From positions 1 through 45,145 of the forward strand of contig JAFPBB010000002.1 in assembly GCA_017390585.1 (NCBI GenBank): 45,145 nt of DNA. Reading direction: 5' to 3'. Under the pieces are notes generated by a model. The model ran no database searches. It was not told the DNA's origin and was given only the letters and a program-made list of their open reading frames with translations. The position numbers and the translations under genes were made by a program. This DNA comes from Tidjanibacter sp. (lineage in GTDB: Bacteria > Bacteroidota > Bacteroidia > Bacteroidales > Rikenellaceae). Below are positions 25,400 through 34,599 of this stretch, in pieces (the first letter of the stretch is position 1; the number at the start of each line of letters is the position of its first letter).

Positions 25400-26809
25400 A
25401 TGAAACAGTTTAACGACGAGAACTTCCTGTTGCAGACCGAAACGGCACAAAGGCTCTACCACGAGCACGCAGCCAAAATGCCCATCATCGACTACCACTG
25501 CCACCTCATCCCCGAGTATGTGGCCTCCGACCACAAGTTCGAAAACCTCTCGAAAATTTGGCTCGAGGGCGACCACTACAAGTGGCGTGCAATGCGCTCC
25601 AACGGTGTCGATGAGCGCTTCTGCACCGGCAAAGATACCACCGACTGGGAGAAGTTCGAGAAGTGGGCCGAGACCGTACCCTACACTATGCGTAACCCCC
25701 TCTACCATTGGACCCACCTGGAGCTCAAAACCGCCTTCGGCGTCGACAAACTGCTCAACCCCTCCACCGCACGCGAAATCTACGACCACTGCACCGCAAT
25801 GCTCCAGACCCCCGAGCGCACAGCACGAGGACTGATGTTGCACTACAACGTGGAGACCGTCTGCACCACCGACGACCCCATCGACTCACTCGAGCACCAC
25901 ATCAAAACCGCAGCCGACAACTTCGGCGTGAAGATGCTCCCCACCTGGAGGCCCGACAAGGCTATGGCTGTGGAGGTGCCTGCCGACTTCAAGGCCTACA
26001 TCGACCGCCTCGGCGAGGTTAGTGGCGTGGAAATCAAGTCGTTCGACGATGTATTGCAGGCCCTTCAGGTGCGCCACGACTTCTTCGAGAGCGTGGGTTG
26101 CCGCCTCTCGGACCACGGCATCGAGGAGTTCTACGCCGAGGACTACACCCACGCCGAAATCGAAAAGCTCTTCCAGAAAGTCTATGGCGGCGAGGTGCTC
26201 ACCCCCGAGGAGATCCGCAAGTACAAGACCGCAATGATGGTGGAGTTTGCAGTGATGGACCACGCCAGCGGCTGGACACAGCAGTTCCACTACGGCGCCA
26301 TCCGCAACAACAACAGCCGTATGTTTGCACAGCTCGGCCCCGACACAGGTTTCGACTCCATAGGCGACTTCACCGTGGCCAAAAATATGTCCAAATTCTT
26401 CGATATGCTCGACAAGGAGGACAAACTCACCAAGACCATCATCTACAACCTCAACCCCCGCGACAACGAGATGATTGCCACAATGCTCGGCAACTTCCAG
26501 GATGGTCGCTACGGCGCAGGCAAGATTCAGTTTGGTAGCGGTTGGTGGTTCCTCGATCAGAAAGATGGTATGGAGAAGCAGATGAATGCACTCTCGCTGC
26601 TGGGTCTGCTGAGCCGCTTTGTGGGTATGCTCACCGACAGCCGCAGCTTCCTCTCCTACCCCCGTCACGAGTATTTCCGCCGCACCCTCTGCAACCTCCT
26701 CGGCAACGACGTGGAGCAGGGTCTGCTGCCCGCAAGTGAGCTCGACTTCATCGGCAAAATGGTGGAGGACATCAGCTACAACAACGCAAAAAATTTCTTC
26801 AAATTCTAA
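25400..26809 (+). CDS. uxaC: Uronate (glucuronate/galacturonate) isomerase
   Basis: 469 residues, full length for the family. It converts D-galacturonate to D-tagaturonate (and D-glucuronate to D-fructuronate) in the cytoplasm. MPIIDYHCHLIPEYVA near residue 25 carries the metal-binding HxH of the amidohydrolase-like fold; DRCTG-like FCTGKDTTDWEKFEKWAETVPY and the C-terminal LLGLLSRFVGMLTDSRSFLSYPRHEYFRR are typical of UxaC. First gene of uxaC-uxaB-uxaA-GH43; uxaB follows by 20 bp. Confidence 0.96.
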   Translation: MKQFNDENFLLQTETAQRLYHEHAAKMPIIDYHCHLIPEYVASDHKFENLSKIWLEGDHYKWRAMRSNGVDERFCTGKDTTDWEKFEKWAETVPYTMRNPLYHWTHLELKTAFGVDKLLNPSTAREIYDHCTAMLQTPERTARGLMLHYNVETVCTTDDPIDSLEHHIKTAADNFGVKMLPTWRPDKAMAVEVPADFKAYIDRLGEVSGVEIKSFDDVLQALQVRHDFFESVGCRLSDHGIEEFYAEDYTHAEIEKLFQKVYGGEVLTPEEIRKYKTAMMVEFAVMDHASGWTQQFHYGAIRNNNSRMFAQLGPDTGFDSIGDFTVAKNMSKFFDMLDKEDKLTKTIIYNLNPRDNEMIATMLGNFQDGRYGAGKIQFGSGWWFLDQKDGMEKQMNALSLLGLLSRFVGMLTDSRSFLSYPRHEYFRRTLCNLLGNDVEQGLLPASELDFIGKMVEDISYNNAKNFFKF

Positions 26810-26829
26810 CCCCATAAAACCCTACGACT

Positions 26830-28266
26830 ATGGCAATCAAAGCATTAAATAAACAGAATGTGGACAAGCCCACTCTGCCCATCAAGATTCTTCAGTTTGG
26901 CGAAGGCAACTTCCTGCGCGCCTTTGTGGATTGGCAGATCGACAAGGCCAACGAGGCAGGCGTTATGAACCACGGCGTGGCCATCGTGCAGCCCATCGAC
27001 AAGGGTATGGCCGAGATGTTGGAGGGTCAGGACTGCCTCTACCACGTCTATCTCGAGGGCGTGAAGGACAAACAGCCAGTCAAGGACATCCGCCTGGTCA
27101 AGAGCGTGCAGTGCGCCATCAACCCCTACGCCGACTACGAGGCCTATGAGCGCATCTTCCTCTCGCCCGAGCTGGAGGCCACCGTGTCGAACACCACCGA
27201 GGCGGGTATCCGCTACGAGGAGGGCGACGACCTCTGGGCACTGCCCCCAAAGAGCTACCCCGCAAAGATGACCGCCCTGCTCTACAAACGTTTCAAACAC
27301 TTCGAGGGCGACCCCACCAAGGGCCTCTGCATCATCTGCTGCGAGCTCATTGAGAACAACGGCTCCACCCTGAGGGAGTATGTACTCCGCCACGCCGAGT
27401 ACAATAAGCTGGGTGAGGAGTTCATCGCTTGGGTGGAGAACCACTGCCACTTCTGCGACACCCTCGTGGACCGCATCGTTCCCGGCTTCCCCCGCGAGAA
27501 CATCGCCGAGATCAAGGAGGAGATAGGCTTCGACGACAACCTCGTTGTGAAGGCCGAGTTCTACCACCTCTGGGCCATCGGCGGCCCTGGCTATCAGGAG
27601 GTTCAGCGCAGGTTGCCTCTCGACAAGGCGGGTTTGCACGTGATATTTATGCCCACCATCAAGCAGTTCCGCGATAAGAAGGTGCGTATCCTCAACGGCT
27701 CCCACACAGGTATGGTGCCCATCGGCTTGCAGCTCGGCTGCGAGACCGTGATGGACGCCTTCAACACCCCCGACCTCGAGAAGTTTATCAACACGATGGT
27801 GGACGAGGAGGTGATCCCAATGATTGAGGAGGACCAGGCAGAGCTGAAGGAGTTTGCTGCAGGCATTCTGGAGCGTTTCTACAACCCCTACATCCGCCAT
27901 ATGCTCAAGACCATCTCGCTCAACTCGCTCTCCAAATGGGAGACCCGCAACTTCCCCACCGTGCTGGACAATTGGAAGAAGGCAGGCAAGGTGGCCGAGA
28001 AGGAGATGTTCACCTTTGCAGCCCTGCTCACCCTCTACAGCGGCACCGTGGAGTTCACCCCCGACGACACCCCCGAGCACGTGGAGTTCATCCGCAGCGT
28101 GTGGAACAAGGAGGATATCGACGCCACCGTCAAGGCCATCGTTGAGAATCGCAACATCTGGACCGTGGATTTCACCGAGGTGGCTCCCTTTGTGGAGAAG
28201 GCTGCCGGCTATGTGAAGCTCATCCAGCAGGAGGGTATGGCTGCGGCACTTGCTAAAATGATCTAA
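26830..28266 (+). CDS. uxaB: Tagaturonate reductase (altronate dehydrogenase)
   Basis: 478 residues. It reduces D-tagaturonate to D-altronate with NADH and belongs to the mannitol dehydrogenase family. The N-terminal ILQFGEGNFLRAFVDWQID is the Rossmann nucleotide loop of UxaB, and the C-terminal catalytic domain contains VRILNGSHTGMVPIGLQLG with the conserved Asn/His pair. Its stop overlaps the uxaA start by one base (TAATG), so the two proteins are translationally coupled. Confidence 0.95.
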   Translation: MAIKALNKQNVDKPTLPIKILQFGEGNFLRAFVDWQIDKANEAGVMNHGVAIVQPIDKGMAEMLEGQDCLYHVYLEGVKDKQPVKDIRLVKSVQCAINPYADYEAYERIFLSPELEATVSNTTEAGIRYEEGDDLWALPPKSYPAKMTALLYKRFKHFEGDPTKGLCIICCELIENNGSTLREYVLRHAEYNKLGEEFIAWVENHCHFCDTLVDRIVPGFPRENIAEIKEEIGFDDNLVVKAEFYHLWAIGGPGYQEVQRRLPLDKAGLHVIFMPTIKQFRDKKVRILNGSHTGMVPIGLQLGCETVMDAFNTPDLEKFINTMVDEEVIPMIEEDQAELKEFAAGILERFYNPYIRHMLKTISLNSLSKWETRNFPTVLDNWKKAGKVAEKEMFTFAALLTLYSGTVEFTPDDTPEHVEFIRSVWNKEDIDATVKAIVENRNIWTVDFTEVAPFVEKAAGYVKLIQQEGMAAALAKMI

Positions 28267-29759
28267 TGCCTATGAAACGCTACCTCAAAATCAATCAGGA
28301 CGACGATGTGGCCATCGCTCTCGACGACCTTGCCAAGGGTGAAGTCATCGAGGTGGATGGCAGCAGCGTCACCCTCGTGGAGGATATAGCCAAAGGCCAC
28401 AAAGTGGCCCTGCGGCCCATTGCCGAGGGGGAAAATGTCATCAAGTATGGCTACCCCATCGGCCACGCCACCGCCCCCATTGCCGAGGGCGCGTGGATCC
28501 ACTCCCACAACATCAAGACCAACCTCTCGGACGAGATCGAGTATGCCTACACCCCCAAGATTGCCCCCAAGCACTACCCCAAAGATGAGAGGATGGTGAT
28601 GGGCTATGAGCGCGCCAATGGCGATATGGGCATCCGCAACGAGCTGTGGATCATCCCCACGGTGGGCTGCGTCAACGGTCAGGCCGAGGCCATAGCCAAG
28701 CGCATACGCCAGGAGGAGGATTGCTCCCACCTCGACGACGTGAGGGTCTACACCCACCCCTATGGCTGTTCTCAACTCGGTGATGACCACCGCAATACAC
28801 GTCGCGCACTTGCCGCAATGGTCCACCACCCCAATGCCGGAGCCATCCTCGTGTTGGGTTTGGGCTGCGAGAACAACCAGGTGAGCGAATTCCAGAAGGA
28901 GATAGGCACTTGGGACCCCGAGAGGGTGAGGTTCATCGTGGCTCAAGAGGTCGACGACGAGATTGAGGAGGGAGTGAAGGTGTGCCGCGAGCTGGTGGAG
29001 ATCACCCGCAGTGACAAGCGCACCCCCCAGCCACTCTCGAAGCTCAAAATAGGACTCAAGTGTGGTGGTAGCGACGGTTTTTCGGGCATCACCGCCAACC
29101 CCCTGGTGGGCCTCTTCTCCGATTGGCTCATCGCACAGGGTGGCACCACCATCCTCACCGAGGTGCCCGAGATGTTTGGCGCCGAAACCATCCTGATGGA
29201 TAGGGCCGAGAGCTGCGACGTCTTCGACCGCACCGTGTCGCTCATCAACGACTTCAAGGGCTATTTCAAGAGCTACAACCAACCCATCTACGAGAACCCC
29301 TCGCCCGGAAACAAGAAGGGTGGCATCACCACCCTCGAGGAGAAGTCGCTCGGCTGCGTGCAGAAGGGCGGCGCAGGCACCGTGGTGGACGTGCTCGGCT
29401 ACACCGACCCCGTGGTTAAGCGCGGTCTGAACCTGCTCCAAGCCCCCGGCAACGACCTTGTGGCCTCCTCGGCATTGGCACTCAGCGGCTGCCAGATGGT
29501 GTTGTTCACAACGGGTAGGGGCACCCCCTTCGGAAGTTTCGTGCCCACGATGAAGATCTCCACCAACACGCGACTCTATGAGTTCAAAAAGGGATGGATA
29601 GACTTCAACGCCGGCACCCTCGTGGAGGACGAGGAGCCCGAAGCACTCCTTGCAAGATTTGTGGATAAGATCCTCGCCACAGCCAATGGCGAACTGCTCA
29701 AACACGAGACCACAGGCTTCAAGGAGGTGGCAATTTTCAAAACCGGAGTAACCTTATAG
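28266..29759 (+). CDS. uxaA: Altronate dehydratase
   Basis: 497 residues. It dehydrates D-altronate to 2-keto-3-deoxy-D-gluconate. The N-terminal SAF-type domain (about 1-90, EGENVIKYGYPIGHATAPI) is followed by the catalytic domain with GYERANGDMGIRNELWIIPT, THPYGCSQLGDD, GLGCENNQ and LKCGGSDGFSGITANP; the conserved Cys residues agree with an iron-dependent lyase. The start at 28266 overlaps uxaB by one base; a second ATG at 28272 (MKRYLK) is possible. The GH43 gene starts 2 bp after its stop. Confidence 0.95.
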   Translation: MPMKRYLKINQDDDVAIALDDLAKGEVIEVDGSSVTLVEDIAKGHKVALRPIAEGENVIKYGYPIGHATAPIAEGAWIHSHNIKTNLSDEIEYAYTPKIAPKHYPKDERMVMGYERANGDMGIRNELWIIPTVGCVNGQAEAIAKRIRQEEDCSHLDDVRVYTHPYGCSQLGDDHRNTRRALAAMVHHPNAGAILVLGLGCENNQVSEFQKEIGTWDPERVRFIVAQEVDDEIEEGVKVCRELVEITRSDKRTPQPLSKLKIGLKCGGSDGFSGITANPLVGLFSDWLIAQGGTTILTEVPEMFGAETILMDRAESCDVFDRTVSLINDFKGYFKSYNQPIYENPSPGNKKGGITTLEEKSLGCVQKGGAGTVVDVLGYTDPVVKRGLNLLQAPGNDLVASSALALSGCQMVLFTTGRGTPFGSFVPTMKISTNTRLYEFKKGWIDFNAGTLVEDEEPEALLARFVDKILATANGELLKHETTGFKEVAIFKTGVTL

Positions 29760-29761
29760 AA

Positions 29762-31360
29762 TTGAAAACCAAAACACTCATACTCACAACATTCGCTCTC
29801 GTCTGCGTCGGACATCTCTCGGCGCAGACGAGGAGCCTTGCGTGGGTGGCGGACCAAGGCAACAGCGCCTACCGCAACCCCATTCTCCACGCCGACTACT
29901 CCGACCCCGACGTAATCCGCGTGGGCGACGACTATTGGATGACCTCCTCGTCGTTCGACTGCATCCCCGCACTCCAAATCCTCCACTCCACCGACCTGGT
30001 GAATTGGGAATTGGCGGGCGCAGTCCACTCCTATCGCCCCGAAGGCATTCAGGCCCAGCACGGTAACGGCGTGTGGGCACCCTCCATTCGCCACCACAAT
30101 GGTGAGTTCTACATCTATTGGGGCGACCCCGATGTGGGCATATTTATGGTCCACACCAGCGACCCCCGAGGCGAGTGGAGCAAGCCCCATCTGGTGGAGT
30201 CGGGAGTGGGAATGATTGACCCCTGCCCACTGTGGGACGACAACGGCAAGGCCTACTTGGTACACGCTTGGGCAGGCAGTCGCGCCGGCTTCAAGAGCAT
30301 ACTCTCGGCCAGCGAGATGACTCCCGACGGAAAGAGCCTCATCGGCCCCGAAGTGCTACTCTTCGATGGCCACAATGGCAACCCCACCGTCGAGGGCCCC
30401 AAGTTCTACAAGCACAACGGATGGTACTACATCTTTGCACCCGCAGGCGGCGTCAAAGAGGGGTGGCAACTTGTGCTGCGCTCCCGCGACCCGCTCGGCA
30501 ACTATGAGTGGCGCAAGGTGTTGCACCAAGGAAATACGGATATCCACGGCCCCCATCAGGGCGGTTGGGTCACCGATGTGGCAGGCAACAGTTGGTTTGT
30601 CCACTTCGAGGACCGCTACGCCTACGGGCGCGTGGTGCACCTGCAGCCAATGGAGTGGAGCGCCGACGGATGGTGTAGGATAGGAGTAGACCCCGACGGA
30701 GACGGCATAGGCGAGCCCGTTGCTGCCTACCTGAAGCCCGCGACCAACCTCCCACAACGCATCACCACCCCCGCCGAGAGCGACGAGTTCACCTCCCCCA
30801 CCCTCGGACTCCAGTGGCAGTGGTTCGGCCTCCCCGAGAGGGATTGGGCAATGCACTCCCCCGAAGGCTACCTCAGGCTCTACACCCAGCCCTACACGTC
30901 GCTCTGGGAGTCGCGCAACATCCTCACCCAGAAGCTCACAGCCCCAGTGGAGACCTTCACCGCCAAGGTGTCGTTCCGAGGCGGCACGGTGGGTGACCGC
31001 GGAGGCATTGCCATCGTGGGGCGCGACTTTGCAACCCTCGCCTTTGAGATGACCGAGGAGGGCGTGGTGCTCTGCCAAACGGATTGCAAGGGTGCCGACA
31101 AGGGGGCAAGTGAGGTTGTCAGGAGCAGCATCCCTGTGGTCGACACAAACGACATTCTCCTCCGCGTGGCCATCACCGAGGGGGCAATGTGTCAGTTCTA
31201 TTGGGCCAGACCGGGCGACACGTTCACCCCCATAGGCGTCCCCTTCAAAGCCAAAGAGGGCAAGTGGATTGGCGCCAAATTTGGCCTCTTTGCGGTGAGC
31301 TCCAAAGTTACCAACGACGGCGGATGGCTCGATGTGGATTGGGTGAGAGTGACATTGTAG
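29762..31360 (+). CDS. Exported glycoside hydrolase family 43 enzyme
   Basis: 532 residues starting at a TTG codon, because it alone opens the signal peptide (KTKTLILTTFALVC ... LSAQ) and lies 2 bp from the uxaA stop. The five-bladed propeller has the GH43 acids: base Asp in HADYSDPDVIRVGD (about 45), pKa Asp in GMIDPCPLWDDNG (about 155), and general acid Glu in NPTVEGPKFYKH (about 216). A C-terminal beta-sandwich (from about 350, FTSPTLGLQWQWFGLPERDW) follows, as in beta-xylosidase or arabinofuranosidase members. It likely trims arabinose or xylose side chains from pectin. Co-transcription with cytoplasmic uronate genes links side-chain removal with galacturonate use. Confidence 0.9.
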   Translation: MKTKTLILTTFALVCVGHLSAQTRSLAWVADQGNSAYRNPILHADYSDPDVIRVGDDYWMTSSSFDCIPALQILHSTDLVNWELAGAVHSYRPEGIQAQHGNGVWAPSIRHHNGEFYIYWGDPDVGIFMVHTSDPRGEWSKPHLVESGVGMIDPCPLWDDNGKAYLVHAWAGSRAGFKSILSASEMTPDGKSLIGPEVLLFDGHNGNPTVEGPKFYKHNGWYYIFAPAGGVKEGWQLVLRSRDPLGNYEWRKVLHQGNTDIHGPHQGGWVTDVAGNSWFVHFEDRYAYGRVVHLQPMEWSADGWCRIGVDPDGDGIGEPVAAYLKPATNLPQRITTPAESDEFTSPTLGLQWQWFGLPERDWAMHSPEGYLRLYTQPYTSLWESRNILTQKLTAPVETFTAKVSFRGGTVGDRGGIAIVGRDFATLAFEMTEEGVVLCQTDCKGADKGASEVVRSSIPVVDTNDILLRVAITEGAMCQFYWARPGDTFTPIGVPFKAKEGKWIGAKFGLFAVSSKVTNDGGWLDVDWVRVTL

Positions 31361-31390
31361 AGGCCATTCTTCGATAAAAACAACTCATTC

Positions 31391-31417
31391 GGCGGCGGGA
31401 AGTAAAATTTCGTCGCC
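31391..31417 (+). terminator. Possible weak hairpin after GH43
   Basis: GGCGGCG (31391-31397) can pair with CGTCGCC (31411-31417) with one G-U pair, loop 13 nt, and a T-rich stretch follows. It overlaps the start of the next promoter region. Confidence 0.35.
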
Positions 31418-31424
31418 GTATTTG

Positions 31425-31454
31425 TTTGAGTGTAGGGAAAAAAGATTACCTTTG
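31425..31454 (+). promoter_or_regulatory. Promoter of the [FeFe]-hydrogenase-like gene
   Basis: TACCTTTG (31447-31454) is a perfect -7 box. Two TTTG candidates for -33 lie at 31421-31424 (22-bp spacer) and 31425-31428 (18-bp spacer). The start codon is about 50 bp downstream. Confidence 0.7.
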
Positions 31455-31504
31455 CGAAGATAATCCAAACAGAAACCCAAACCTTTGCAACACTCCATAC
31501 AACT

Positions 31505-32944
31505 ATGAAGCAAGACAAAGTATTCGATACCAGCGTCCAGCTGCTCAAGTACAACGTCCTCAAAGAGGTCGTAAAAAGTGCCTACGACGGTACGCTCGAC
31601 AGAGCCTACATCGACATCCCCAAGAAGATCTCCCCCGGCCCCAAAGCCGAACTCCGCTGCTGCATCTACAAAGAGCGCGCAATCCTTCAGGAGAGGGTGA
31701 GGATGGCTTGCGGTGGCGACAAAGAGAACCCCAACGTTGTGGAGGTGATCGACATCGCCTGCGATGAGTGCCCCGCAAAAGGCATTCTCGTCACCCCCGC
31801 CTGCCGCGGCTGCATCAGCCACGCTTGTAAGGATGTCTGCCCCAAAGATGCCATCAGCATCGTGGGCAAGCGCTCGGTAATCGACCACGACAAGTGTATC
31901 GAGTGTGGCAAGTGTACACAGGCTTGCCCCTATGGTGCGATCATCAAACTCTCGCGCCCCTGTATGCAGTCGTGCAAGGTGAAGGCTATCAGCATCGACG
32001 CCGATCAGAAGGCCAAAATCGACAATAGCAAGTGTATTATGTGTGGCCAGTGCGTCATCGCCTGCCCCTTCGGCGCTATGACCGACAAGTCGCTGCTGCT
32101 GGACATCATCAAGATGTTGCAGAATGCCGAGAAGGAGAACTACAAAGTCTACGCAGTCTTGGCCCCCGCAATCATCAGCCAGTGTCGCTATGGCCGCATC
32201 GAGCAGGTGGTTACGGCCATCAAGAAGCTCGGCTTCCACGACGTTGTGGAGGTGGCTATGGGTGCCGACGTAACCCTCTACAAGGAGGCACGCGAGTGGA
32301 ACGAGAAGAAGCTCCTGACCACCTCGTGCTGCCCCTCGTTTGTGCGATTCATCGAAATCAACTACCCCACCCTCACCCAGCACATCTCCCACACCCCCTC
32401 GCCTATGATTGAGATTGCTCGCCTGATCAAGAAGAGCGAGCCCAATGCGAAGGTGGTATTTGTGGGCCCCTGCGCCGCCAAGAAGATGGAGTACACGCTG
32501 GAGAAGACCAATGGTGCCATCGACTCGGTGATGTCGTTTGAGGAGTTGCAGGCCTTCTTGGATGCAAGGGATATTGAGACCACCGAGCAGGAGGACACCC
32601 CTCTGAACAACGCATCTTTCTATGGCCGCATCTTTGCCAAGGCGGGTGGTATTGTTCAGGGTCTGTTGGACCTCGCACTCGAGAGCGGCTATGAGGGTCT
32701 GAAGCCCGTATATATGAGCGGTATTGACGAGTGCCGTGTGAATCTTGCGAAGCTCAAGATGGGCAAGAGCGAGTTCAACTTCTTTGAGGGTATGATTTGC
32801 GAAGGCGGCTGCTTGAACGGTCCCTTGTGTATCAACCACGGCCCCAAGAACATTGCCGACGTGGACAAGTATGGCAACGAGGCCACAGAGAAGAAGATCA
32901 CCAAGTCGGTGGAGTACTGGAAGAGTGTCACCGGCGAGGAGTAG
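31505..32944 (+). CDS. Putative monomeric group B-type [FeFe]-hydrogenase
   Basis: 479 residues. An N-terminal ferredoxin-like part holds Cys clusters CRGC (about 100), CIECGKCTQACP (about 132), CMQSC (about 154) and CIMCGQCVIACP (about 178), enough for several [4Fe-4S] clusters. The H-cluster domain has L1 TTSCCPSF (Cys 275/276), L2 VGPCAAKKME (Cys 323) and L3 FEGMICEGGCLNG (Cys 432/436), so all four H-cluster Cys and the adjacent proton-relay Cys are present. L1 without the usual PxW ending and L2 GPCAAKK rather than MPCxxKK point to group B, known from few biochemical studies. No signal peptide: cytoplasmic, probably ferredoxin-linked. The hydEFG maturases are not nearby. It is monocistronic between its own promoter and terminator. 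Confidence 0.88.
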   Translation: MKQDKVFDTSVQLLKYNVLKEVVKSAYDGTLDRAYIDIPKKISPGPKAELRCCIYKERAILQERVRMACGGDKENPNVVEVIDIACDECPAKGILVTPACRGCISHACKDVCPKDAISIVGKRSVIDHDKCIECGKCTQACPYGAIIKLSRPCMQSCKVKAISIDADQKAKIDNSKCIMCGQCVIACPFGAMTDKSLLLDIIKMLQNAEKENYKVYAVLAPAIISQCRYGRIEQVVTAIKKLGFHDVVEVAMGADVTLYKEAREWNEKKLLTTSCCPSFVRFIEINYPTLTQHISHTPSPMIEIARLIKKSEPNAKVVFVGPCAAKKMEYTLEKTNGAIDSVMSFEELQAFLDARDIETTEQEDTPLNNASFYGRIFAKAGGIVQGLLDLALESGYEGLKPVYMSGIDECRVNLAKLKMGKSEFNFFEGMICEGGCLNGPLCINHGPKNIADVDKYGNEATEKKITKSVEYWKSVTGEE

Positions 32945-32970
32945 ATAGAATCCGAAATAAAATAGATAGA

Positions 32971-33003
32971 AAAAGCCCCCGTAGGAATCCTACGGGGGCT
33001 TTT
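32971..33003. terminator. Bidirectional terminator between hydrogenase and recR
   Basis: A 15-bp stem (32971-32985 with 32989-33003) closes on a 3-nt loop, with T runs on both strands. The flanking genes converge. Confidence 0.92.
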
Positions 33004-33057
33004 GTTTATGTGTAATCAATTGTAGCCGAGGTAGCCGAGTTGTTATCAACCGCTGGC

Positions 33058-33657
33058 CTATCGTTTCACCTCCGTGCGATTGTGGAGCGCGTGGGCAATG
33101 GTGAGCTCGTTGGCATATTCGATCTCGTCGCCCACGCCAATACCTCGAGCTATTTTGGTGATCTTCAGCCCCTCGAATTGCGCCAACTTACGCATAATGT
33201 AGAAGAGAGTGGTCTCGCCCTCCACGGTGGCTCCAATGGCGAGGATCACCTCCTTTATCTCCCCGCGAACAATGTTCTCCACCAGCAGGTCTATCTTCAG
33301 GTCGCTGGGACCAATACCCTGCATCGGGGAGATGATGCCACCCAAGACGTGGTAGAGTCCGTTGTACTGTCGGGTGTTCTCGATGGACATCACATCGCCC
33401 ACCTGCTCCACCACACACACCGTGGTCCTATCCCTCGCCGGATCGGCACAAATGGGACACAACTCATTGTCCGTAAGGTTGTTGCAACGCGCACAGAAGC
33501 GCACATCGCGGCGGAAGCGCACGAGTGCCTCCGCAAGACTCGCCACCACCTGTTCATCCTCGTGGAGGAGGTGGAGCGCCAATCGCAGTGCCGTGCGTCG
33601 GCCTACGGAGGGGAGTTTGGAGAGCTCTCCCACAGCGTCGTTCAGCAGTTTGGACAT
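33058..33657 (-). CDS. recR: Recombination mediator RecR
   Basis: 199 residues, the normal length. It has the helix-hairpin-helix LPSVGRRTALRLALHLL, the zinc finger CARCNNLTDNELCPIC, and a Toprim domain beginning VCVVEQVGDVMSIENT with GIISPMQGIGPSDL. With RecO and RecF it loads RecA on SSB-coated gaps. It is the last gene of the fum-batD-batE-recR run and lies 45 bp after batE. Confidence 0.97.
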   Translation of the reverse strand: MSKLLNDAVGELSKLPSVGRRTALRLALHLLHEDEQVVASLAEALVRFRRDVRFCARCNNLTDNELCPICADPARDRTTVCVVEQVGDVMSIENTRQYNGLYHVLGGIISPMQGIGPSDLKIDLLVENIVRGEIKEVILAIGATVEGETTLFYIMRKLAQFEGLKITKIARGIGVGDEIEYANELTIAHALHNRTEVKR

Positions 33658-33702
33658 AGCCTTGTCGTTTGTGAGTAGGGGTGTAAATTGTAGGTTTGCG
33701 GA

Positions 33703-34566
33703 TTAGATTTTCTCAATGGAGGCGGTGCGAATCCATCCCTCGTTGCCGTCGGCAATGCGGATTTCGCTCCACTCACCAAACTCACCCAGCACCTCGATGG
33801 TGGTACCTTCGTGGAGTATGAACAGGTCCTTGCCGGTGCGCTCGGGAGAGGCCTTGACCACGGCTGCCGAGGAGAGGACCACAGCCTCATCCTCGCTGAG
33901 CAACTTGGTGCGCGCCGAGATGCCGAAGCACACCGCTCCCACCAACAGCACCGCACTCACCACAGCCACCACAAAGCCCGTCTTGCGAATCGAGCGACGC
34001 AGAGCAAGCGCATAGAACACTGCCGAAATGAGCACAATGCCCAACAATATCAACGAGAGGATGCCCCAGCCGTCGGCACTCAAAATGTGGCCCACACGAC
34101 CAATCCACCTGCCCAGCGCAAGGGTGGGCACCTCCTCAATCTTATCCTTGATGAAACTCTCGGCATAGGCGAGGTTGTAGGCAACGTCGTCATTGGAGGG
34201 GTCGAGCCTCTGTGCACGGTGGTAGTTGAGAATAGCCTTGCCGCTCTTGCCAGCCTTGAAGTAGGCACCCGCGAGGTTGTAGTAGAGCGGAGCGCTCTCC
34301 CAACCTGCATTGACGATGGAGTCGTAGGAGGCCACGGCTCCATTGTAGTCGCCCGCCGAGTAGAGCCTGTTGCCACGCTCCCAAAGCTCCTGCATATCCA
34401 AGGGCTCCGCAGCCGAGTTGGTCACCTCGGTCTCGGCATTGGTCTCTGCATTGGTCTGGGCAATAATTTCCGCCTCGTTGCCATCGGCCCTCTGCGTAGC
34501 AAAGAGCTGACCACCCCACGCAGTGAGGGTGAGGAGCAATGTGGCCAAAGTTACGGTATGTTTCAT
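33703..34566 (-). CDS. batE: BatE-like TPR/SH3 membrane protein
   Basis: 287 residues from the ATG at 34566, which begins a signal peptide (MKHTVTLATLLLTLTAWGG); nine extra upstream codons are open but spoil the signal. TPR repeats occupy about 60-130 (LWERGNRLYSAGDYNGAVAS; LYYNLAGAYFKAGKSGKAIL), then two membrane segments (ILSLILLGIVLISAVFYALAL and FVVAVVSAVLLVGAVCFGI), and a C-terminal bacterial SH3-type domain (LFILHEGTTIEVLGEFGEWS). This is the BatE design from Bacteroides aerotolerance operons. It follows batD by 33 bp. Confidence 0.85.
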   Translation of the reverse strand: MKHTVTLATLLLTLTAWGGQLFATQRADGNEAEIIAQTNAETNAETEVTNSAAEPLDMQELWERGNRLYSAGDYNGAVASYDSIVNAGWESAPLYYNLAGAYFKAGKSGKAILNYHRAQRLDPSNDDVAYNLAYAESFIKDKIEEVPTLALGRWIGRVGHILSADGWGILSLILLGIVLISAVFYALALRRSIRKTGFVVAVVSAVLLVGAVCFGISARTKLLSEDEAVVLSSAAVVKASPERTGKDLFILHEGTTIEVLGEFGEWSEIRIADGNEGWIRTASIEKI

Positions 34567-34599
34567 AGTCTTCTTATCTTCTCTTAGTTCCATTCTTGC

